From: Rhodospirillaceae bacterium
GTDB taxonomy: Bacteria > Pseudomonadota > Alphaproteobacteria > UBA8366 > GCA-2717185
Assembly: GCA_018660965.1 (NCBI GenBank)
Contig: JABJJH010000274.1
Coordinates: 1-5,339, forward strand
Reading direction: 5' to 3'
DNA: 5,339 bases
Position numbers and translations under genes: made by a program. The notes under the pieces were generated by a model. The model made no database searches and was not told the DNA's origin. It saw only the letters and a program-made list of their open reading frames with translations. Below are positions 1 to 5,111 of the stretch, piece after piece (positions within the stretch are counted from its first letter, which is position 1; every line of letters starts with the position of its first letter).

Positions 1-123
1 ATGTTCGTCGTGCAAAGCGGCGGTGTCGCAAAGAGTCGCTGACTTGCCACTAATTGCCTTGATGGCTACGCTATCGCCTTGGACACATCATCCTGGGAAT
101 GTTGGTTAGAGGAGCTCTAAGCC
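1..123. other. Upstream leader, no recognisable gene
   Basis: All three forward frames meet stops (TGA at 40-42, TAA at 51-53, TAG at 107-109), and none of the short open stretches reads like a known C-terminus, so the end of an upstream gene cannot be established. The only promoter-like pair is weak: TTGCCA at 44-49 (five of six to the -35 consensus), then 17 bp later TACGCT at 67-72 (three of six to the -10). A good Shine-Dalgarno sequence, AGAGGAG, lies at 108-114, nine bases before the dioxygenase ATG. The region is best described as the 5' untranslated and promoter region of the dioxygenase gene. Confidence 0.4.
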
Positions 124-960
124 ATGCTGCACATTCAACCCATGGGCGCGAACACCGGCGGCGAGATCACCGGCGTCGATGTGAAGCAACTCGATGACGA
201 AGGCTTCGCGCCGATCTACGCGACCTGGTTAAAATATGGCGTCATCGTGGTGCGCGATCAGGAAATCGAAATCGATGATTTCCTTGATTACAGTCGCCGC
301 TTCGGCACTGTCGTCCCGCATCCGTCCAAGTCCACCCGGCACCCGGACTATCCGGAAATCACATTGCTGGGCATCAACAAGTTCGATGCTGACGGGAATC
401 TCATTGAAGCAATCTACCGACGCGGCGGGGTTGGTTTCCATACCGACGGCGCCTATGACGACGTGCCTTTCAAGGCGACGCAACTTCACGCGATAGCGGT
501 GCCAAGCACGGGCGGCAATACGCACTTCTCCAACATGTACATGGCGCACGACGCCCTGCCGCAGCGGCTGAAACAGACGTTGGAAGGGCGCAACGGCGCT
601 TTTACGTATGGCGGCCGTTCGGCCTCACAAGCGCTTCTGAACGAAGAAGACCGGGATCGGAAGCCCGCGTTTCACCCGATGATCCGGCTTCATTCCGAAA
701 CCGGACGAAAATCGCTGTATTTTGATCCCGGCAAAATTCTTTACATCGATGGGCTCGAAAAACAGCAAAGCGACGACGTGATCGACGAACTCGCGGAACG
801 GATGCTCGCGCCGGGTGCCCAATACAGCCATCAATGGCGGGTTGGCGATATCGTGATCTGGGACAATCGATGCATGGTGCATAAGGCGGCCGGGGATTAT
901 CCACCTGAAGAAGACCGCATTCACTGGCGCGTGTCGATCAAGGAACCGGCGGCGGCCTAG
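124..960 (+). CDS. TauD/TfdA family Fe(II)/2-oxoglutarate-dependent dioxygenase
   Basis: The 278-residue product has the usual length and order of the TauD/TfdA family, which couples oxidative decarboxylation of 2-oxoglutarate to hydroxylation of a substrate, often releasing sulfite, an alcohol or a phenol. The iron-binding facial triad is visible as H106 and D108 (in FHTDGAY) and distal H253 (in DNRCMVH). R265 matches the arginine that binds 2-oxoglutarate. R269, four residues later, matches the arginine that holds the sulfonate of taurine in TauD and the carboxylate in TfdA, so an anionic substrate is plausible. The TauD N95 position is glycine (G102) here, so taurine itself is not assured. 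The N-terminal GGEITGVDV and the PSTGGNTHF segment are also typical. No signal peptide is seen, so it should be cytoplasmic. The start is supported by AGAGGAG at 108-114. The next gene lies 159 bp downstream on the same strand. The family call is firm; the substrate is unknown. Confidence 0.93.
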   Translation: MLHIQPMGANTGGEITGVDVKQLDDEGFAPIYATWLKYGVIVVRDQEIEIDDFLDYSRRFGTVVPHPSKSTRHPDYPEITLLGINKFDADGNLIEAIYRRGGVGFHTDGAYDDVPFKATQLHAIAVPSTGGNTHFSNMYMAHDALPQRLKQTLEGRNGAFTYGGRSASQALLNEEDRDRKPAFHPMIRLHSETGRKSLYFDPGKILYIDGLEKQQSDDVIDELAERMLAPGAQYSHQWRVGDIVIWDNRCMVHKAAGDYPPEEDRIHWRVSIKEPAAA

Positions 961-969
961 TGGAGCAAC

Positions 970-996
970 CGAAACGGATGGTTTCCATCCGTTTCG
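970..996 (+). terminator. Perfect hairpin just after the dioxygenase stop codon
   Basis: The 12-base arm cgaaacggatgg (970-981) pairs perfectly with ccatccgtttcg (985-996) around a TTT loop. It begins nine bases after the stop codon. An imperfect outer stem, gcaac (965-969) with gttgc (1001-1005), could extend it. No run of T follows on either strand, so it is not a textbook intrinsic terminator. It may instead end the transcript with Rho, protect the mRNA 3' end, or be one copy of the repeat described at 958-1078. Confidence 0.5.
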
Positions 997-1030
997 ATCA
1001 GTTGCCCCACCAGACCAATATGTTAGTGGG

Positions 1031-1070
1031 CTGATTCACGAAATGCTTGGGAACCAAGCGTTTCGATCAG
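1031..1070 (+). other. Second hairpin in the dioxygenase-LLM gap
   Basis: The arm cgaaatgcttgg (1039-1050) pairs with ccaagcgtttcg (1054-1065) around a GAA loop, with one T-G wobble. An outer stem, ctgat (1031-1035) with atcag (1066-1070), adds five pairs across a three-base bulge. The structure ends 49 bp before the LLM start codon and has no T-tract, so it sits in the leader of that gene rather than acting as a classical terminator. I do not recognise it as a known riboswitch class. Confidence 0.55.
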
Positions 1071-1119
1071 ATCACCAGGGCCTGCAACCAGCGACCATCG
1101 AGAGTAAGGGGGAGCGTTC

Positions 1120-2115
1120 ATGCGCATCGGTCTATTCACGGCGATGCAGTGGTCACCGGAGGAAAATCCGGCGGCGGTGCTAAAAGCGTTGCGCGAGCAA
1201 GTGCGCGCCGCCCGCGATAACGGTTTTTCGGCGCTGATGGTGGGACAGCATGTGCTGACCGGGCCCATGGGTATGTTCCAGACCATGCCGCTGCTTGGGC
1301 ATTTAGCCGAAGACGCGGTGGGGATGCAGATTGGTCCCGGTGTGTTGCTGCTGTCGATGATGAACCCGGTGCTGGCGGCGGAAGAAGCGGCCACCATCGA
1401 TTGGCTTTCCAATGGCAATTACGCGCTCTGCGCCGGGCTCGGCTACCGGCCCGAGGAGTTTCAGGCCATGGGGGTGGAGATGCGGCAGCGCGTCGGGCGC
1501 CTCACGGAAGGCGTTGAGGTTATCAAGCGGCTGTGGAGTGAAGACAACGTAACCCATCACGGCAAACACTTTCATCTCGACAATGTGACGGCCAGCGTCA
1601 AACCGCAGCAAACTCCGCGCCCACCAATTTGGCTCGGCGGTGATGTAGAAGCCGCCGTGCGTCGCGCCGCGCGGATTGCCGACGCCTGGTGCGTGGCGCC
1701 GACTTTATCCACCGAGACCCTGCTGTCCTATATGGAAGTCTTTCGGGAAGAACGTCGTAAGAGCGGCCTAGCGGAAGACGTTAAATGCCCCCTGATCCGC
1801 GAGTGTTTCGTCGGTCGCGACGCGGCGCATGCGCAAGAGGTCAGCCGGGGGCCGCTATTGTTCAAGTACCGCGCCTATGCGTCCTGGGGGCAAGGGGAGA
1901 CCACGGAGGGCGACTTCGACTCCGCCTATGATGATTTCGCCAAGGACCGCTTCCTGATCGGTGACGCGGCGCAGGTGAAGGACGAAATCCTTCACTACGC
2001 GGAAATTGCGCGAACCGACCACATCCTGTTGCGTGTGCAATGGCCGGGACTGGATCACCGCGAGACGCTTGGCAATATCGACCGCATCGGCAAGATCATC
2101 GCGGATTTGAACTGA
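1120..2115 (+). CDS. LLM-class (bacterial luciferase-like) flavin-dependent oxidoreductase
   Basis: The 331-residue protein fits the luciferase-like TIM-barrel family, which uses reduced flavin (FMNH2 or F420H2) for monooxygenation or hydride transfer. Signs of the family are the N-terminal strand MRIGLFT, the helix-strand GFSALMVGQHVL (about 35-46), the barrel segment ALCAGLGYRPEEF (102-114), the motif RVGRLTEGVEVIKRLW (124-139) preceding the insertion region, and RPPIWLGG followed by the AARIADAW stretch in the C-terminal half. No signal peptide or membrane segment is seen. The ATG is preceded by AAGGGGGAG at 1106-1114 with a five-base spacer. It is co-directional with the dioxygenase and could share its transcript, but the 159-bp hairpin-containing gap allows separate control. 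No flavin reductase is encoded nearby. Members include alkanesulfonate and other monooxygenases as well as F420 dehydrogenases, and the sequence alone does not choose between them. Confidence 0.92.
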   Translation: MRIGLFTAMQWSPEENPAAVLKALREQVRAARDNGFSALMVGQHVLTGPMGMFQTMPLLGHLAEDAVGMQIGPGVLLLSMMNPVLAAEEAATIDWLSNGNYALCAGLGYRPEEFQAMGVEMRQRVGRLTEGVEVIKRLWSEDNVTHHGKHFHLDNVTASVKPQQTPRPPIWLGGDVEAAVRRAARIADAWCVAPTLSTETLLSYMEVFREERRKSGLAEDVKCPLIRECFVGRDAAHAQEVSRGPLLFKYRAYASWGQGETTEGDFDSAYDDFAKDRFLIGDAAQVKDEILHYAEIARTDHILLRVQWPGLDHRETLGNIDRIGKIIADLN

Positions 2116-2160
2116 CATTTACCGTTTGAATTTCACACGTCGTTACGGCGTCGACTTCGC
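2116..2160. other. Convergent gap with a weak 6-bp hairpin
   Basis: These 45 bp separate the ends of the LLM and monooxygenase genes. The only structure is acgtcg (2137-2142) pairing with cggcgt (2146-2151) around TTA, with one wobble. It lacks a T-tract on either strand, so a bidirectional terminator here is possible but poorly supported. Confidence 0.25.
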
Positions 2161-3345
2161 CTATGTAGTGAACAGCGCCGCATCGGGTTCGAAGCCGAGC
2201 AGGACCTGCCCGACGCTTTCATAATGACTCTGCCGGCCCTGTAATTGCTGGGTAACGGTGTGGATATCGCGAAAGCGTTGTTCGAACGGATTTTCTTCGA
2301 AGACGGCCGTTGACCCAACCATGCTGTAAACCGTGTCCGCGACCGCTGCGGATTGATGAATCGCGGTGGCCGAAGACAGCCGTATTTCAATTTTTTGATC
2401 CATGGATAGAGTTGGATTTTCCGCGATATCCCGCCAGATATCTTGCGCCGTGGTGTACAGATAACTTCGCGCAGCGCGTAACGCGGCCTCCGACCGACCG
2501 ATTTGTCCTTGGATGACGTTATTATCGCGCATGGCTCGTTTGGTGCCGTACGGTATTTTTTCCCCAACGAGTCTGGTGGCGTCGTCCAGCATTCGCCGCG
2601 CGATGCCGAGCGCAACAGCCGCGAACCCGAAGGAATAGACGTTGCTGGTGCTGAAGTTAAAGAGACGACTGTTCTCGCGTCTGTCCGCCGCCTCGTCGCG
2701 CCCAAATGAAAAGCGTTCCGGTACGAACAAATCCGTGACCGAATAATCGTCGCTGCCGGTTCCCTTCAAACCCATGACGTTCCAGGCGTCCATCAACTGA
2801 ACGTCTTCGCGCGGGAACAGCATCACCTTAATCACGGGGGCGCCGTTTGGCTTGCGTTGGGGGGCGCCGTCCGGGCCAATCACATGACTCTGGCCACCGA
2901 TCCAACTGGCTTGATGACCGCCGCTGGCGAACTTCCAGGCCCCAGTGACCTTATACCCGCCGTCCACCATCCGCGCTTCCGAAGGGGCAGGGGGACCCCA
3001 GGCTGCGATTCCCTCTGGCGGTCCAAACACCTCCAAGGCAGTTTCGCGATCAAGATAGGCGGCGGCCATCGCGCAGGTGGCGCATTGCGACAGGCACCAG
3101 GCGGTGCTGGCGTCGAATTTTGCGAATTCCTCGATCACCTCGGCGAACGCGGACAGCGATAACTCGCCGCCGCCAAGAAAATTCGGCTGCAACATGCGAT
3201 AGAAGCCGCCATCGATCAGCGCTTTTTTGACTTCCGGCGTTAACTGGCGTGACCGTTCTATTTCGCCGCCCGCGCCTTCGATTGTCGGCGCGACGGTTCG
3301 CGCGCGTAACAGGTAGTCCTGGCCTGATGACAGCGGCTCATTCAT
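2161..3345 (-). CDS. Acyl-CoA dehydrogenase-fold flavin-dependent monooxygenase (group D, HsaA/DszC-like)
   Basis: The 394-residue product (from the preferred start) resembles the two-component monooxygenases that share the acyl-CoA dehydrogenase fold, such as HsaA and DszC. These take reduced flavin from a partner reductase and hydroxylate or oxidise aromatic or sulfur compounds. Visible marks are the N-terminal helical region (ARTVAPTIEGAGGEIE, LIDGGFYRMLQP), the middle beta-domain motif VTGAWKFASGGHQASWIGG, the segment MGLKGTGSDDYSV, and the C-terminal RDIHTVTQQ. The catalytic glutamate of true acyl-CoA dehydrogenases (YEG after the RD motif) is missing there, which argues against a beta-oxidation enzyme. 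The frame stays open to ATGs at 3366 and 3408. The ATG at 3345 is preferred because it gives the usual family length and because a promoter on this strand (-35 at 3403-3408, -10 at 3380-3385) overlaps the outermost ATG. Its ribosome binding site is weak. No reductase is adjacent. A flavin-dependent dehydrogenase role remains possible. Confidence 0.88.
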   Translation of the reverse strand: MNEPLSSGQDYLLRARTVAPTIEGAGGEIERSRQLTPEVKKALIDGGFYRMLQPNFLGGGELSLSAFAEVIEEFAKFDASTAWCLSQCATCAMAAAYLDRETALEVFGPPEGIAAWGPPAPSEARMVDGGYKVTGAWKFASGGHQASWIGGQSHVIGPDGAPQRKPNGAPVIKVMLFPREDVQLMDAWNVMGLKGTGSDDYSVTDLFVPERFSFGRDEAADRRENSRLFNFSTSNVYSFGFAAVALGIARRMLDDATRLVGEKIPYGTKRAMRDNNVIQGQIGRSEAALRAARSYLYTTAQDIWRDIAENPTLSMDQKIEIRLSSATAIHQSAAVADTVYSMVGSTAVFEENPFEQRFRDIHTVTQQLQGRQSHYESVGQVLLGFEPDAALFTT

Positions 3346-3379
3346 GATTGCACTCGAATCATCCATTAAATTAGTGATT

Positions 3380-3408
3380 AATCTAGGGGCGCGACATAAC
3401 GCTGTCAT
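3380..3408 (-). promoter_or_regulatory. Predicted promoter of the monooxygenase gene
   Basis: Read on the minus strand, ATGACA (plus coordinates 3403-3408, five of six to TTGACA) is followed after exactly 17 bp by TAGATT (3380-3385, four of six to TATAAT). Transcription would start near 3373, giving a leader of about 27 nt to the ATG at 3345. That placement makes the outermost in-frame ATG at 3406-3408 untranslatable from this promoter, and leaves only about 7 nt before the ATG at 3366. Confidence 0.5.
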
Positions 3409-3446
3409 CCGAAATAGTCCGGCGTCTCGACCTTGTCGATGACAGC
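3401..3446. promoter_or_regulatory. 9-bp inverted repeat spanning the two opposed -35 boxes
   Basis: gctgtcatc at 3401-3409 and its exact reverse complement gatgacagc at 3438-3446 are separated by 28 bp. Each arm contains an ATGACA -35 hexamer, one for each of the divergent genes. The symmetry may simply reflect two similar -35 elements, but the match runs three bases beyond the hexamers, so a shared operator for a dimeric regulator is a reasonable reading. A smaller dyad, tcgac-ctt-gtcga, lies between them at 3427-3439. Confidence 0.4.
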
Positions 3447-3466
3447 ATGGCGCGCGATGCTATAAT
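3439..3466 (+). promoter_or_regulatory. Strong sigma-70-type promoter of the VOC gene
   Basis: ATGACA (3439-3444, five of six to the -35 consensus) is followed after 16 bp by a perfect TATAAT (3461-3466). TGC directly precedes the -10, forming an extended -10 element. The predicted start of transcription, near 3473, leaves a leader of about 20 nt that contains the ribosome binding site GGGAGGA at 3482-3488. This is the best promoter in the window. Confidence 0.72.
3445..3460. promoter_or_regulatory. 16-bp near-perfect palindrome filling the VOC promoter spacer
   Basis: The sequence gcat-g-gcgcgc-g-atgc equals its own reverse complement except for one symmetric pair of positions. It occupies precisely the bases between the -35 and -10 hexamers of the VOC promoter. 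A protein bound here would block or remodel the promoter, so it is a candidate operator. The GCGCGC core is low in complexity and part of the symmetry could be accidental. Confidence 0.4.
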
Positions 3467-3492
3467 CGGGTGCGTTAAACCGGGAGGAACAT

Positions 3493-3897
3493 ATGGCGTC
3501 TGAGATCAAGCCCCGTGGGGTTGTGCACTTCAGTATCCCCGTTAGTGACCTGGACGTCAGCAAGGCGTTTTATACCGAGTTGCTCGGTCTCACCTTTTTA
3601 AGGTTTTCGCCGGCCTTCCAGATGATGTTCCTGAGCGCGGGCAAGGATTTCATCAACCTTTGCAAAAGCGAGACCCCGATCCAGCCCAATGGCGAAAACG
3701 TAAGAAGACTGCATCACGCCTTCGCGGTGGAACCAAGCAGATACGATGCCGCCAAGGCGTTCCTTGAAAAGAACGGCGTGGCGATAATCGATGAGGAAAA
3801 TCGCACGACCGGCACCTTTCCGGGGCGACAGTTCTACATTCACGATCCGGACCAAAACGTGATCGAAATCACCGAATGGTCAGGCAAGGATTTTTAA
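3493..3897 (+). CDS. Small VOC (glyoxalase/bleomycin resistance/dioxygenase) superfamily protein
   Basis: The 134-residue product is a single VOC unit of two beta-alpha-beta-beta-beta modules, the size of glyoxalase I-like and FosA/FosX-like enzymes. The first module starts at VVHFSIPVSDL with SKAFYTELLGL as its helix; the second starts at HHAFAVEPSRY and ends with GRQFYIHDPDQNVIEITEW (112-129). The usual metal ligands can be placed at H12, H75 (or H74) and E125, so a metal-dependent enzyme is likely. The DPDQNVIEI ending is typical of glyoxalase-like members and of some lyases and dioxygenases. GGGAGGA at 3482-3488 supports the start and a strong promoter precedes it. It is a single-gene unit, divergent from the monooxygenase and convergent with the dehydrogenase. 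In this setting it may isomerise, cleave or detoxify a pathway intermediate, but the reaction cannot be read from the sequence. Confidence 0.92.
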   Translation: MASEIKPRGVVHFSIPVSDLDVSKAFYTELLGLTFLRFSPAFQMMFLSAGKDFINLCKSETPIQPNGENVRRLHHAFAVEPSRYDAAKAFLEKNGVAIIDEENRTTGTFPGRQFYIHDPDQNVIEITEWSGKDF

Positions 3898-3934
3898 CGG
3901 CTTCGGTTCAGTAGACTTTGTGAGACCGAACCCG
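3898..3934. terminator. Imperfect hairpin between convergent VOC and dehydrogenase genes
   Basis: Immediately after the VOC stop codon, cgg-c-ttcggt-tca (3898-3910) can pair with tga-g-accgaa-c-ccg (3921-3934). This gives twelve pairs interrupted by a C-C mismatch and a one-base bulge, around a ten-base loop. It ends two bases short of the stop of the opposing gene (3937-3939). No T-tract follows in either direction, so it is a candidate bidirectional end structure, not a strong intrinsic terminator. Confidence 0.4.
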
Positions 3935-3936
3935 AT

Positions 3937-4872
3937 TCAGTATCCCGCCGCGGCGTCAATTTCCTGCAATAGCGTTTCACCGGCGTCGAGGCGTTGGATG
4001 TTGGCGACGATTTCGGTTGCGAGTTGGGCAACGGTTGGGCGTCTGGCGACGTGTGGCATCACGGTGACTTTTGGATGTAGCCAAAGCGGGCTTTCCGGCG
4101 GCAGGGGTTCGGGCCAGAGCGCGTCGAGGGCGGCGTAAGACAATTGTCCGGAATCGAGTGCGTCGATCAAATCCGCGTCCACCACATGTTTACCGCGTCC
4201 GACGTTAATGAGCATCGCGCCTTTCGGCATCATGGCGAAGGTCCGGGCGCAGAAGATGCCCTCTGTTTCCTTCGTGAGCGGCAGCAGGCAAACGGCGATA
4301 TCGGTTTGATTGAGAAAGGGTTCAAGTTGGTCCGCGCCATGGAAAATCTGTACTTCAGCATTTTCCTTCGGTGTTCGAACCCAAGCCGAGACGTTGAATT
4401 CCAACGACTTTAAAACCAACGCCGGTGCTTTCGCCATCATGCCGTAGCCGAGGAATCCAATGCGCCTTTCATCGGGCCGGGTTATCGTCGTCCGGACCCA
4501 TTCCTTCTTGGCCTGGCGCGTCTGATAGGCGGGCATATCGCGGTGGAAACGGAGCACGTGCATGATGACGTATTCCGTCATCATCGGATCACCACCGGAA
4601 GGCTCCACCTTGCCAAGCGGCGCCTTGGGCAAATTCGGGTGGTTGATAAACGGCTCCACGCCCGCCGAGCGCGAGAACATGGCTTTCAAATTTGGAAAGG
4701 CGGGGAGAACGTCAAAGTCGGGCCGCATGAACGCGAGATACTCGATTTCCGCCGGGTCTCCGGCATCGGGCCATATGCGAATTTCCAGATCGGGCAACTG
4801 CGCCTTGAACGTGGCGCGCCATGCGTCCGCGTCGCCGATTACTTTATCCAGATTTACGATAAGCAGCGCCAT
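3937..4872 (-). CDS. D-isomer-specific 2-hydroxyacid dehydrogenase, GhrA-like (glyoxylate/hydroxypyruvate reductase A type)
   Basis: The 311-residue protein matches the length and pattern of the GhrA branch of 2-hydroxyacid dehydrogenases, which reduce glyoxylate, hydroxypyruvate or related 2-oxoacids with NAD(P)H. The substrate domain carries SRSAGVEPF (67-75). The Rossmann domain starts at RIGFLGYGMMAKA (137-149), where the third glycine of GxGxxG is replaced by A147. R166-T167 after the second strand (VSAWVRTPK) suggests NADPH preference. The catalytic triad is R226 (in NVGRGKHV), E255 (in LWPEPLPPESPLW) and H274 (in MPHVA). The start is supported by GAGGGGGAA just upstream (plus coordinates 4876-4884). 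No convincing promoter was found close to the start; a perfect minus-strand TATAAT lies about 145 bp upstream at 5016-5021. It diverges from the hydrolase gene and may reduce a 2-oxoacid released by the neighbouring enzymes. The exact substrate is inferred from family only. Confidence 0.92.
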   Translation of the reverse strand: MALLIVNLDKVIGDADAWRATFKAQLPDLEIRIWPDAGDPAEIEYLAFMRPDFDVLPAFPNLKAMFSRSAGVEPFINHPNLPKAPLGKVEPSGGDPMMTEYVIMHVLRFHRDMPAYQTRQAKKEWVRTTITRPDERRIGFLGYGMMAKAPALVLKSLEFNVSAWVRTPKENAEVQIFHGADQLEPFLNQTDIAVCLLPLTKETEGIFCARTFAMMPKGAMLINVGRGKHVVDADLIDALDSGQLSYAALDALWPEPLPPESPLWLHPKVTVMPHVARRPTVAQLATEIVANIQRLDAGETLLQEIDAAAGY

Positions 4873-4983
4873 GAGTTCCCCCTCGAGCCTCTTACTGGTT
4901 TCTATCGGTCACCATAAACGGATCACGGGAGAGGTAAACGAACAGATTCAGGGAAGGGGGCTCACTTTCAGCTTATGGTGTAT

Positions 4984-5000
4984 CGACAGTGTGATTGTCG
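4984..5000. promoter_or_regulatory. Dyad cgaca-N7-tgtcg overlapping the hydrolase -35 box
   Basis: Five-base arms cgaca (4984-4988) and tgtcg (4996-5000) flank a seven-base centre. The right arm overlaps the TTGTCG -35 element of the hydrolase promoter, a position from which a bound regulator could repress or activate. The arms are short, so this is only a candidate. Confidence 0.3.
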
Positions 5001-5023
5001 CTTAGGACGGTTCGCATTATATT
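4995..5023 (+). promoter_or_regulatory. Predicted promoter of the dienelactone hydrolase-family gene
   Basis: TTGTCG (4995-5000, four of six) and TATATT (5018-5023, five of six) are separated by exactly 17 bp. Transcription would start near 5030 and leave a leader of about 80 nt. On the opposite strand the overlapping bases 5016-5021 read as a perfect TATAAT, but without a convincing -35, so a back-to-back promoter for the dehydrogenase is only a possibility. Confidence 0.5.
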
Positions 5024-5111
5024 GGCGCTACAGGAAACAATCGAATTCGAAAGTTGCCCGACCGGCTTTAGCCAGCGTCGTGGACAACATGTCGGACAGG
5101 GAGGGAAGACC

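Larger units (their letters stand above)
958..1078 (+). repeat. Two diverged tandem copies of a palindromic unit
   Basis: Copy 1 (958-1013) and copy 2 (1024-1078) share an ordered set of blocks: TAGTGG (958-963 and 1024-1029), then a 27-nt hairpin of the form CGAAA-Y-G...CCA..CGTTTCG (970-996 and 1039-1065), then ATCAG directly after it, then CACCAG (1008-1013 and 1073-1078). Small length differences separate the blocks. Bases 991-1001 and 1060-1070 are identical over 11 nt (gtttcgatcag). The first TAG is the stop codon of the dioxygenase gene. This looks like an old duplication of one structured unit, though chance similarity of the short flanking blocks cannot be excluded. Confidence 0.6.
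4873..5111. other. 239-bp divergent intergenic region
   Basis: This region separates the start codons of the dehydrogenase and the hydrolase. It holds the dehydrogenase ribosome binding site, the predicted hydrolase promoter (4995-5023) and several short symmetries: caccataa (4910-4917) inverted as ttatggtg (4973-4980); a direct repeat of taaacg at 4915-4920 and 4935-4940, 20 bp apart; cgaca-N7-tgtcg at 4984-5000; and perfect palindromes tcgaattcga (5041-5050) and tgtcggaca (5090-5098, odd-length with a central base). Reading frames crossing it lack ribosome binding sites and recognisable content, so I see no gene here. Confidence 0.5.

Noticed and set aside
970..1070. CRISPR array or insertion-sequence ends
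   Set aside because: There are only two diverged units, no regular spacers, no transposase and no target-site duplication.
961..1119. A known flavin (FMN) riboswitch upstream of the flavin-dependent gene
   Set aside because: The conserved core of the FMN aptamer is not present, and the two simple hairpins do not form its multi-helix junction.
1023..1418. 131-codon minus-strand frame overlapping the hairpins and the LLM gene
   Set aside because: It is the antisense of a well-supported gene; its overlap with the repeat region does not make it coding.
124..2115. A canonical tau, ssu or dsz desulfurisation operon
   Set aside because: No ABC transporter, reductase or desulfinase is present, and the LLM protein is shorter than SsuD and DszA.
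2133..2705. 190-codon open frame on the minus strand
   Set aside because: It lies inside the monooxygenase gene in another frame, is rich in Arg and Ser as expected of an out-of-frame reading of GC-rich DNA, and has no recognisable motif.
4562..5005. 147-codon open frame on the plus strand running into the intergenic region
   Set aside because: Most of it is antisense to the GhrA-like dehydrogenase, it has no ribosome binding site, and its sequence matches no family I know.
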